64,000 nucleotides of DNA from Amycolatopsis bullii (GTDB lineage Bacteria > Actinomycetota > Actinomycetes > Mycobacteriales > Pseudonocardiaceae): NCBI RefSeq assembly GCF_014654205.1, contig NZ_BNAW01000039.1, forward strand, positions 1 through 64,000. Reading direction: 5' to 3'. Shown piece by piece: positions 1-7,059 of the stretch. The position numbers and the translations under genes are program-made. Under the pieces are notes generated by a model that saw nothing but the letters and a program-made list of their open reading frames with translations, searched no databases and was not told the DNA's origin. The stretch's first letter is position 1, and every line of letters begins with the position of its first letter.

Positions 1-50
1 ACCTCATACGAGGTTTCAATACATAAGCTCTACTGGCTTAGTTCACTAGC

Positions 51-77
51 ACACTGTTGAGTTCTCAAGCAACACAC
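51..77 (-). promoter_or_regulatory. rRNA operon leader: antitermination/processing-like element
   Basis: Read on the minus strand this is TTGCTTGAGAACTCAACAGT followed by GTG. It matches the conserved element found in 16S rRNA leaders of actinobacteria shortly before the mature 16S 5' end. It lies downstream of the strong minus-strand promoter at 214-242, so a 16S gene should begin just left of base 1. No mature rRNA sequence is inside the window. Confidence 0.6.
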
Positions 78-213
78 TCCGGACTCACCGCCTTATCAGC
101 GGTTATATCCTCGGCAGTTGTTCCAAGCGATATTCACAAGCTTTTGGTCGAGCATGCCTCATCCTACGGGTTTAGTCGTAGGGGGTCGGCGGCCGCTCGT
201 GGGCCGACGCTGA

Positions 214-242
214 ACATTACCCGGTCCGATCCGCGGTGTCAA
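214..242 (-). promoter_or_regulatory. Strong promoter reading left, probably rrn
   Basis: The minus strand has a consensus -35 TTGACA (237-242), a 17-bp spacer and a -10 TAATGT (214-219). Such a near-perfect sigma-70-type promoter is rare in this genome and typical of rRNA operons. The leader runs about 200 bases to the edge of the window through the GAGAACTCAACAG element. Confidence 0.75.
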
Positions 243-314
243 CCCGCTCGTCCCGGCCTGGTCTCTTGGGGCTTGCGGCCCCGGTGTGACCCGGTGTTCC
301 TGGCGACGAAGAGA

Positions 315-343
315 AGATTACATGCCCCCGAACCGCCCCAAAA
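315..343 (-). promoter_or_regulatory. Possible upstream rrn promoter
   Basis: TTTTGG (338-343), 17 bp, then TAATCT (315-320) on the minus strand, about 100 bp upstream of the main candidate. Tandem promoters are usual for rRNA operons. The -35 is poor, so this is tentative. No gene is supported in 1-393. Confidence 0.3.
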
Positions 344-393
344 CAGGGGGGTCACTTAACGCCATTTCCGCTGGTCAGAGTGCTTACGGAGGG

Positions 394-1950
394 CTACGAC
401 CCCACCGTCGGCAGGTACCGGGGCGGAAGCCGCGCCGGCGCGACCCGTTCGAAGTCCGCCGCCAAGGCGAGCATCCGGGCGTCCGACCACCGGGCCCCCA
501 TGAACGAGATGCCCACCGGGAGGGGTCCGGCAAACCCCGCCGGGACCGTCACGTCGGGGTAGCCCGCGACCGCGGCCGGGGTCGAGGACGGGATCACGTC
601 GTTGTCGCCCACCGCGCAATCGGTCTTCCACGCCGGCGGGTTGGTCGGCGACGCGATCGCGTCCAGGCGGTACGCGGCCAGCGTCTCGTCCAAAGATCGC
701 CGAGCCAGGTCCGACAACTCCGCCCGGCCGGCCAGGTAACCCGGGTCCGTGGGCGGCGGCGCCGCCAGCGCCTGCTCGAACAGCTCCTGCCCGGCGAAGC
801 ACGTCCGCTCGAGGGGGTCCGCGCGGTTGTAGGCGATCAGCTCGGCCAGGTTCCGCGGCCCGGTCGGGCGGGTCGCCAGGTAGGCGTCGATGTCGCGGTG
901 GAACTCCGTGAGCAGCGCGGGGAACTCCAGCTCCCCCAGCCGCGCTTGGTACGGCAACGTCACTTCGACGACCGTCGCCCCCGCCTTGACCAGCGAGTTC
1001 CGCGCCGAAGTCATGATCGCGTCGGTCTCCGGGCCGAGGACCGGCAGCCGCCAGAGGCCGATCCGGGCGCCGCGCAGAACACCCGGACGGAGGAACTTCG
1101 CGTAGTCCCTCGGCTGGGTGCGCGGGTACGTCAGCGTCGCCGGGTCCGATCGGTCACGACCCTGCAGGACCGAGAGCGTGAGCGCCACGTCGACGACGTT
1201 GCGGGCGATCGGGCCCGCGGTGTCCTGCTCGGCGGAGATCGGCACCACGCCGGTGCGGCTGACCAGGCCGAGGCTGGGTTTGTGCCCGACCGTCGCGGTC
1301 ATCCCGGCCGGGCACACGATCGAGCCGTCGGTCTCCGAGCCGATCGCCACCTGGGCCAGTGTCGCCGCCACGCCGGCCGCCGACCCGGCGGACGACCCGC
1401 ACGGGTTGCGGTCCAGCACGTACGGGTTGTTCGTCTGGCCACCCACGCCCGACCAACCCGACGTCGGCTTCGCCGCGCGGAAGTTCGCCCATTCGGACAG
1501 GTTCGCCTTGCCGAGGATCACCGCGCCGGCGTCACGCAGGCGGGTGATCAGCGTGGCGTCCTTCGCCGGATAGCTGCGCAAGGCACGCGATCCGGCCGTC
1601 GTCCACTGGTCGCGGGTGTCGACGTTGTCCTTGACCAGCACCGGGATGCCGTCGAGGGGACCGCGCAGACGGTGAGTCCGCCGTCGCGCGTCACTGGCCG
1701 AAGCCTGCGAGAGAGCCGCCGGGTTGAGCGCCAGGACGGCGTTGACCTTACCGTCGATTCGGTGAATCCGGTCCAGATAAGTGCTGGTCAGGCCCACCGC
1801 GGTGAGCCGGCCGGACGCCATCCGCGCCTGCAGCGCCGGGATGTCGGCGGAGTCGAGGTCGAAGCGCGCGGCGGCCGCAGCCGCCGGCGCGGCGGGGACG
1901 AGCACGAGTGCGGCGGCCAGGATCGCGAGGAACACCGGCCGCCGCCCCAT
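394..1950 (-). CDS. Secreted amidase-signature family hydrolase
   Basis: 518 residues. An N-terminal signal peptide (hydrophobic run at about residues 5-25, ending in alanines) is followed by a full amidase-signature domain. The catalytic Lys is in VLVKDN, the cis-Ser in the Gly/Ser-rich stretch PCGSSAGSAAGVAA, and the acyl-Ser region nearby (GSETDGSIVCPA). The family hydrolyses C-N amide bonds by a Ser-cisSer-Lys triad; the substrate cannot be read from sequence. I chose the ATG at 1950 because it shares one base with the glnA2 stop (TGATG), implying translational coupling; an upstream ATG would put 21 residues inside glnA2. Export suggests amide scavenging outside the cell, with the released ammonia feeding glutamine synthetase. 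That link is an inference from coupling. Confidence 0.88.
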   Translation of the reverse strand: MGRRPVFLAILAAALVLVPAAPAAAAAARFDLDSADIPALQARMASGRLTAVGLTSTYLDRIHRIDGKVNAVLALNPAALSQASASDARRRTHRLRGPLDGIPVLVKDNVDTRDQWTTAGSRALRSYPAKDATLITRLRDAGAVILGKANLSEWANFRAAKPTSGWSGVGGQTNNPYVLDRNPCGSSAGSAAGVAATLAQVAIGSETDGSIVCPAGMTATVGHKPSLGLVSRTGVVPISAEQDTAGPIARNVVDVALTLSVLQGRDRSDPATLTYPRTQPRDYAKFLRPGVLRGARIGLWRLPVLGPETDAIMTSARNSLVKAGATVVEVTLPYQARLGELEFPALLTEFHRDIDAYLATRPTGPRNLAELIAYNRADPLERTCFAGQELFEQALAAPPPTDPGYLAGRAELSDLARRSLDETLAAYRLDAIASPTNPPAWKTDCAVGDNDVIPSSTPAAVAGYPDVTVPAGFAGPLPVGISFMGARWSDARMLALAADFERVAPARLPPRYLPTVGS

Positions 1951-3293
1951 CAGAGCACCGGGAGGAGCGTTCGGAGTTCGTACGGGGTGACCGCGCTGCG
2001 GTAGTTGTCCCACTCCACGCGCTTGTTCCGGAGGAAGAAGTCGTAGACGTGCTCGCCGAGCGCTTCCGGCAGGAGCTCGGACTTCTCCATCTCAGCCAGT
2101 GCCTCTCCCAGGTTCTGGGGTAGCTGCGCGTACCCGGCGGCACGCCGCTCGGCGTCGCTCAGCTGCCAGATGTTGTCCTCGGCGGGTGGCGGCAGCTCGT
2201 AGCCCTTCTCGATGCCCTTGAGCCCGGCGGCCAGGATGACCGAGTACGCCAGGTACGGGTTGCACGCCGAGTCCAGCGTACGGATTTCCACCCGTCGGGA
2301 TGACGCCTTTCCGGGTGAATACATCGGGACGCGGACGAGCGCCGAGCGGTTGGCCCGGCCCCACGAGACGGTCGTCGGGGCCTCACTGCCGCTGATCAGG
2401 CGTTTGTAGGAGTTCACCCACTGGTTGGTGACCGCCGAGATCTCCTTGGCGTGGTGGAGCACGCCGGCGACGAAGGCCTTGCCGGTCTCCGACAGCTCGT
2501 GTGGGTCCTCGGCGTCGTAGAAGGCGTTGCGGTCGCCTTCGAACAGGCTGACGTGCGTGTGCATCCCCGAGCCGGGCTGGTCGGTGAACGGCTTCGGCAT
2601 GAACGTCGCGCGCACGCCCTGGGTCAGCGCGACCTCCTTGACGACGTAGCGGAACGTCATCACGTTGTCGGCCATCGTCAGCGCATCGGCGTAGCGGAGG
2701 TCGATCTCCTGCTGGCCCGGTGCCCCTTCGTGGTGGCTGAACTCCACCGAGATGCCCATTGCCTCGAGGGTCTCGATGGCGTGCCGGCGGAAGTGCGTCG
2801 CCGTGGCGTGGCTGGCCTGGTCGAAGTAGCCGCCGTTGTCCGCGGGCTCCGGCTCGCTGCCGTCGTCGGGCATGTTCGAGAGCAGGAAGAACTCGATCTC
2901 GGGGTGGACGTAGCAGGTGAAGCCCGCTTCGGCGGCCTTCGACAGCTGGCGGCGCAGCACGTGCCGCGGGTCCGCCCACGAGGGCGAGCCGTCGGGCATC
3001 GCGATGTCGCAGAACATGCGGGCCGAGTAGGGGCCGCCGTCGGGGGTTTCCCACGGCAAGACCTGGAACGTGGCCGGGTCGGGCTTGGCGACCATGTCGG
3101 ATTCGTAGACGCGCGCGAAGCCCTCGATGGCCGAGCCGTCGAAGCCGATCCCGTCGTTGAAAGCGCCCTCGAGCTCGGCCGGCGCGACGGCGACGGACTT
3201 GAGGAACCCCAGCACATCGGTGAACCAGAGACGGACGAAACGGATGTCGCGCTCCTCGAGCGTGCGGAGCACGAATTCCTGCTGGCGATCCAT
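1950..3293 (-). CDS. glnA2: Glutamine synthetase, GlnA2-type (GSI, non-adenylylated)
   Basis: 447 residues, the length of Mycobacterium tuberculosis GlnA2, and very similar to it along its length as I recall that sequence (MDRQxEFVLRTLEERDIRFVR start, EGAPGQQEIDLRYADAL, ANRSALVRVP). It makes glutamine from glutamate, ammonia and ATP as a dodecamer. Metal and substrate motifs of class I enzymes are present, including HPEIEFFLL and GSGMHTHVSLFEG. At the position where GSI-beta enzymes carry the adenylylated Tyr the sequence reads NIWQLSD, with no Tyr, so control by GlnE is unlikely. The start has a TAGGGT box six bases upstream and no Shine-Dalgarno sequence, implying a leaderless message. It is translationally coupled to the downstream amidase. 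Confidence 0.95.
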   Translation of the reverse strand: MDRQQEFVLRTLEERDIRFVRLWFTDVLGFLKSVAVAPAELEGAFNDGIGFDGSAIEGFARVYESDMVAKPDPATFQVLPWETPDGGPYSARMFCDIAMPDGSPSWADPRHVLRRQLSKAAEAGFTCYVHPEIEFFLLSNMPDDGSEPEPADNGGYFDQASHATATHFRRHAIETLEAMGISVEFSHHEGAPGQQEIDLRYADALTMADNVMTFRYVVKEVALTQGVRATFMPKPFTDQPGSGMHTHVSLFEGDRNAFYDAEDPHELSETGKAFVAGVLHHAKEISAVTNQWVNSYKRLISGSEAPTTVSWGRANRSALVRVPMYSPGKASSRRVEIRTLDSACNPYLAYSVILAAGLKGIEKGYELPPPAEDNIWQLSDAERRAAGYAQLPQNLGEALAEMEKSELLPEALGEHVYDFFLRNKRVEWDNYRSAVTPYELRTLLPVL

Positions 3294-3299
3294 GGCCGC

Positions 3300-3305
3300 A
3301 CCCTA
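3300..3305 (-). promoter_or_regulatory. -10 box for leaderless glnA2
   Basis: TAGGGT on the minus strand ends exactly six bases before the glnA2 ATG, placing the start of transcription at or next to the A of the start codon. The same TAGGGT-N6-start arrangement occurs before the genes starting at 37140 and 50217. Confidence 0.55.
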
Positions 3306-3354
3306 ACCACAGCGTGTTAACGGCATGTTTCGCGACGCGCCGACGCCGCCGAAG

Positions 3355-4635
3355 TCACGTCGCGAGCACCGCAACGGGTTTCTTCGCCCGCGAGATGGCC
3401 AGCGAAGCGGCCGACGCGATCACGGCGAGCACCGCCGCGGAGTACCAGGCCAGGGTGTAGTTCCCGAGCTGGTCGCGGACCAGGCCGGCGGCCGACGCGG
3501 CGAACGCGGCCCCGAGCTGGTGGGAGGCGAAGACCCAGCCGAACACGATCGGGCCGGCGTCGCCGAACGCCCGGATGCAGAGCGCGACCGTCGGCGGGAC
3601 CGTGGCCACCCAGTCGAGGCCGTAGAACAGGATGAACGCCCACATGCTCGGCTGCACGGAGTCGGTGAACAGCTGCGGCAGCAGCGCCAGCGAGAGCCCG
3701 CGCAGGGAGTAGTAGACGCCCAGCAGGATCCGCGGGTCGATCCGGTCGGTGAGCCAGCCGGAGAAGATCGTGCCGACGACGTCGAACACGCCGACCAGGG
3801 CCAGCAGGCTCGCCGCGGTCGTCTGCGGCATGCCGTGGTCGTGCGCGGCCGGGACGAAGTGGGTGCCGACCAGGCCGTTGGTCGTCGCCCCGCAGATCGC
3901 GAAGCCGACGGCGAGCAGCCAGAACGTCCGGGTCCGGGCCGCCTGCGCCAGCACGGAGAGGGCGCGGCGGACCGACCCGGTGTTCGGCGCCGGACGCGTC
4001 ACCTCCGCGTCGGCCGGAGCGCCGTAGGCCGTGGTGCCGACGTCGGCGGGGTGGTCGCGGATCACCAGCAGGACCACCGGGACCACGGCGAGCGCGGCGA
4101 TGGCGATCACCAGCGACGCCGTCCGCCAGCCGGAGCTCACCGCCAGGTTCGCGATGAGCGGCAGGAAGATCAGCTGGCCGGTGGCGCCCGCGGCGGTCAG
4201 GACGCCGGTGACGACGCCGCGGCTGCGGACGAACCACCGCGTCGCGACCATCGCGGCGAACCCCATGGCCATCGAGCCGGTGCCCAGCCCCACCAGCACG
4301 CCCCAGCACAGCACGAGCTGCCAGCTCGCGGTCATGAACACCGTGCCGCCTGCGCCGAGGGCGATGACGGTCAACGCCGTCGCCGAAACGCGCCGGATGC
4401 CGAAGCGCTCCATGAGGGCGGCTGCGAAGGGCGCGAAGACGCCGAAGAGCACGAGGTTGACCGAGACGGCGGAGCTGATGGTGGTGCGGGACCAGCCGAA
4501 CTCTTCGTGCAGCGGGTCGATCAGGACGCCGGGGGCGGCGCGGAAGCCGGCGGAGGCGAGCAGCGCGACGAAGGCGGCGCCGGCGATCAGCCACGCGCGG
4601 TGCAGCTTCGGGGCGGGACGGGTCTCAACAATCAC
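3355..4635 (-). CDS. Major facilitator superfamily transporter
   Basis: 426 residues with about twelve hydrophobic segments and a basic cytoplasmic loop after TM2 (LMERFGIRRVSATAL), the MFS signature region. The second half has the matching loop SGWLTDRIDPRILLG. It resembles oxalate/formate-antiporter-like or monocarboxylate-type MFS proteins; the substrate is unknown. The GTG start at 4635 begins VIVETRPAPKLHRAW just before TM1. It runs in the same direction as glnA2, whose start lies 61 bp beyond its stop, and is divergent from the lipoprotein gene at 4724. Confidence 0.85.
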   Translation of the reverse strand: MIVETRPAPKLHRAWLIAGAAFVALLASAGFRAAPGVLIDPLHEEFGWSRTTISSAVSVNLVLFGVFAPFAAALMERFGIRRVSATALTVIALGAGGTVFMTASWQLVLCWGVLVGLGTGSMAMGFAAMVATRWFVRSRGVVTGVLTAAGATGQLIFLPLIANLAVSSGWRTASLVIAIAALAVVPVVLLVIRDHPADVGTTAYGAPADAEVTRPAPNTGSVRRALSVLAQAARTRTFWLLAVGFAICGATTNGLVGTHFVPAAHDHGMPQTTAASLLALVGVFDVVGTIFSGWLTDRIDPRILLGVYYSLRGLSLALLPQLFTDSVQPSMWAFILFYGLDWVATVPPTVALCIRAFGDAGPIVFGWVFASHQLGAAFAASAAGLVRDQLGNYTLAWYSAAVLAVIASAASLAISRAKKPVAVLAT

Positions 4636-4711
4636 CCAGGCAGTTTCACCGCGCGCGCGGTGACGGCGGAAGTGGCCGGAAGGACATCATCCGCAAGATT
4701 CAGGCCAACAG

Positions 4712-4717
4712 TAGGCT
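4712..4717 (+). promoter_or_regulatory. -10 box for leaderless lipoprotein gene
   Basis: TAGGCT ends six bases before the ATG at 4724 and no Shine-Dalgarno sequence is present. This predicts a leaderless transcript for the LppX-like gene. Confidence 0.5.
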
Positions 4718-4723
4718 CTCGCC

Positions 4724-5347
4724 ATGCCCCGCCTCGCGCTGCTGCTCGCGCTCCTCCTGACGGCCGGTTGCACGGGCTCGCCCGATACGCGAGGCCCCTT
4801 CCCGGCGGGCGCCGACCTGGTGCGCGAGGCCGCCACGTCGTTCGCTTCGGTGCGGAGCGTGCACTTCGCCGCGGGCGTCAACGGCGTGCTGCCGGGCTTC
4901 CCGCTCCGGCAGATGGAGGGCGACGCGACCCTGGACGACGGCGGCCGCGCGACCGGCACGGTCGACGTCCAGGACGACAGCACCACCGGCGGGCACACCA
5001 AGTTCCCCTTCGACGTGCGCGACGGCCAGAAGCCGCCTTACCCGGTCAACACTTTCCTCGGCCCGCGCGGCGGGCTGAAACGGCTGCTCGACGGGGTGGC
5101 CGACGCCGGTACCGAAGGCCGCGAGAACGTCGACGGCGCGCCCGCGCTGCGAGTCGCCGGGCGAGTCCCCGCGGCTGTCGCACACAGCGTGCTCGCCGTC
5201 GTCGACGCCGACCTCACCGTCAAGGTGTGGGTGTCCGACGACGGCGGCCCGCGGCGCTTCGCGCGGCTGTGGGTGCAGATCCCGCCGCCGGACAACCACC
5301 TCAGCCCGGTGATGATCGAGCTGTCGCTGACGAAGCAGCAGTCCTAG
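4724..5347 (+). CDS. LppX/LprG-like lipoprotein
   Basis: 207 residues. A short signal peptide ends in a lipobox (LLTAGC, lipid Cys at about residue 16). The rest fits the LppX/LprAFG family: an early helix (DLVREAATSFASVRSVHF) followed by alternating short beta strands including a DATLDDGGRATGTVDVQ segment, expected to form a half-barrel with a hydrophobic cavity. In mycobacteria such proteins carry acylated lipids across the cell envelope. The homology call rests on fold-like sequence pattern and lipobox. It converges on the hydrolase gene ending at 5348, with no space between the stops. Confidence 0.75.
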   Translation: MPRLALLLALLLTAGCTGSPDTRGPFPAGADLVREAATSFASVRSVHFAAGVNGVLPGFPLRQMEGDATLDDGGRATGTVDVQDDSTTGGHTKFPFDVRDGQKPPYPVNTFLGPRGGLKRLLDGVADAGTEGRENVDGAPALRVAGRVPAAVAHSVLAVVDADLTVKVWVSDDGGPRRFARLWVQIPPPDNHLSPVMIELSLTKQQS

Positions 5348-6964
5348 CTACTGGCCCGTGCACCGCTTGCCGTCCGGCGGCACGGTGCCGTCGACGAGGT
5401 AGTCCGTGCCCGCCTCGTCGACGCACTTCACGCCCTGCAGGAACACCGTGTGCTGGGTGCCCTCGAAGGTGAGCAGCGCCCCCTTCAGGCCCTTCGCGAG
5501 GTTGACGCCGGCCTGGTACGGCGTCGCCGGGTCGTTGGTCGTCGAGATGACCAGCGTCTTCGCCAGGCCTTCGACGTTCGGCACGTGCGGCTCCGACGTG
5601 TTCGGCACCGGCCAGAACGCGCAGGCGTCCCGCGCCGCCGAAGCGGGGCGGCCGTCGTCGAGGAACGGCGCCACCTTCACGTACTCCTCCTGCGCCTTGA
5701 GGATGACGGCCGGGTCCGTGACGCGCGGGTCGTCGACGCAGCGGACGGCGGTGAAGGCGTCCTGGGTGGTGCCGTACCTGCCGTCGGAGTCCCGCTCGTT
5801 GTAGATGTCGGCGAGCTTCTCCAGCGTCGCGCCGCGCTGCTGCTTCAGCTCGTTGAGGCCGGTGTTCAGGGTGTCCCAGAGGCTTTCCTGGTAGAGCGCC
5901 TGGATGACGCCGGTGGTCGCGTCCTCGTAGGAGAGCTTGCGGCCGTCGCCGACCGGCACCGGGAAGTCGATCAGCGGCCGGGTGAGGGCCTGGAACGCCT
6001 GGACCGCGCCGCCGGCGTCCGCGCCGAGCGCGCAGTCCTGCTGGGCCGCGCACCACTTCGCGAACTGCGTGAACGCCGTCCCGAACCCCTGCCCCTGCGC
6101 GACGAGCGACTCGACCGCGTCCTGCTCGGGGTCGACGGCGCCGTCGAGGACCATCGCGCGGACGTTCTGCGGGAAGGCCTCGGCGTAGGCCGCCCCGATC
6201 CGGGTGCCGTAGGAGTAGCCCAAATAGGTGAGCTTTTGGTCGCCGAGGACCGAGCGGAGGACGTCCAGGTCCTTCGCGACGTCGCGGGTGCCGACGTTGG
6301 CCAGCATCCCGGTGCCGTCCTCGGTGCGCTGGGCGCACTTGGCGGCGAAGTCCTTTTCCTGCGATTCCTGCTTGAGCACGCCGGCCGGCGAGCCGTCGGT
6401 TTCGCTGTCGTCGGCGCGGTCGGCGTCCCGCTCCTGATCGGTGAGGCAGTGGATGGCCGGCTGGCTGGCCCCGATCCCCCGCGGGTCGAATCCGACCAGG
6501 TCGAAGCGCTTGCCCAGGCCGGTGCTGGTCACCGGCTTGATCAGGCCGGCGGCCGCGACCATGCCCGACGCGCCCGGGCCGCCCGGGTTGACCACGAGTG
6601 ACCCGATCCGGTCACCGGTGGCCTTGCGGCGGAGCAGGCCCAGGGTGATCGTGTCCCCCGCCGGCTTCGCGTAGTCCAGCGGCACGGTCAGCCGCGCGCA
6701 CTGGATGTCCTTCGCCTGGAACGCCGATCGCGCGTCTTCCGATGTCGCGTAAGGTGCGCAGTCGGCCCAGGTCAGGCTCTGGCCGTAGAACCGCTCCAGC
6801 CCGGCGGGCACCGGCCCGGACGGCGGGTGCGACTCGGTCGTCGGCGCGGGCGGCTCGGTCTTGCCGGAGGACGTGCACGCGGCCAGCGAGGCCGCGAGCA
6901 GCACGGACGTCGCGATCGCGGTGATCCGGCGACGATGGGACCTGGCGCTGGGATGTGGGAACAC
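5348..6964 (-). CDS. Secreted lipoprotein alpha/beta-hydrolase (tripeptidyl aminopeptidase type)
   Basis: About 538 residues from the GTG at 6964. A twin-Arg-like basic start is followed by a hydrophobic run and a lipobox (LAAC, Cys near residue 30). The alpha/beta-hydrolase core has the oxyanion region NPGGPGASG, the DPRG turn, the nucleophile elbow GYSYG (Ser near residue 251) and a C-terminal TAP-like domain with the Asp and His segments (TTNDPATPYQ; FEGTQHTVF). This is the SlpD/E or mycobacterial CaeA family, which removes tripeptides from N-termini or hydrolyses esters. I chose this start over an ATG at 7069 because the signal peptide begins here. It is divergent from secA2, with starts 95 bp apart. 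Confidence 0.9.
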   Translation of the reverse strand: MFPHPSARSHRRRITAIATSVLLAASLAACTSSGKTEPPAPTTESHPPSGPVPAGLERFYGQSLTWADCAPYATSEDARSAFQAKDIQCARLTVPLDYAKPAGDTITLGLLRRKATGDRIGSLVVNPGGPGASGMVAAAGLIKPVTSTGLGKRFDLVGFDPRGIGASQPAIHCLTDQERDADRADDSETDGSPAGVLKQESQEKDFAAKCAQRTEDGTGMLANVGTRDVAKDLDVLRSVLGDQKLTYLGYSYGTRIGAAYAEAFPQNVRAMVLDGAVDPEQDAVESLVAQGQGFGTAFTQFAKWCAAQQDCALGADAGGAVQAFQALTRPLIDFPVPVGDGRKLSYEDATTGVIQALYQESLWDTLNTGLNELKQQRGATLEKLADIYNERDSDGRYGTTQDAFTAVRCVDDPRVTDPAVILKAQEEYVKVAPFLDDGRPASAARDACAFWPVPNTSEPHVPNVEGLAKTLVISTTNDPATPYQAGVNLAKGLKGALLTFEGTQHTVFLQGVKCVDEAGTDYLVDGTVPPDGKRCTGQ

Positions 6965-7059
6965 GGTTGGATCGTCCCATCCGGCCGCGGAACTCGAACG
7001 CACCACCGTCGCGTTGGGTGGTGGAGGCCGGTCGAGCGAGAGAGAACGGGAGACCAGGG

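Noticed and set aside
3294..3340. GlnR-like half-sites upstream of glnA2 (GAAAC and TTAAC six bases apart)
   Set aside because: Only partial matches to the GTNAC-N6-GAAAC repeat pattern, in the wrong order, and in a region with no second pair.
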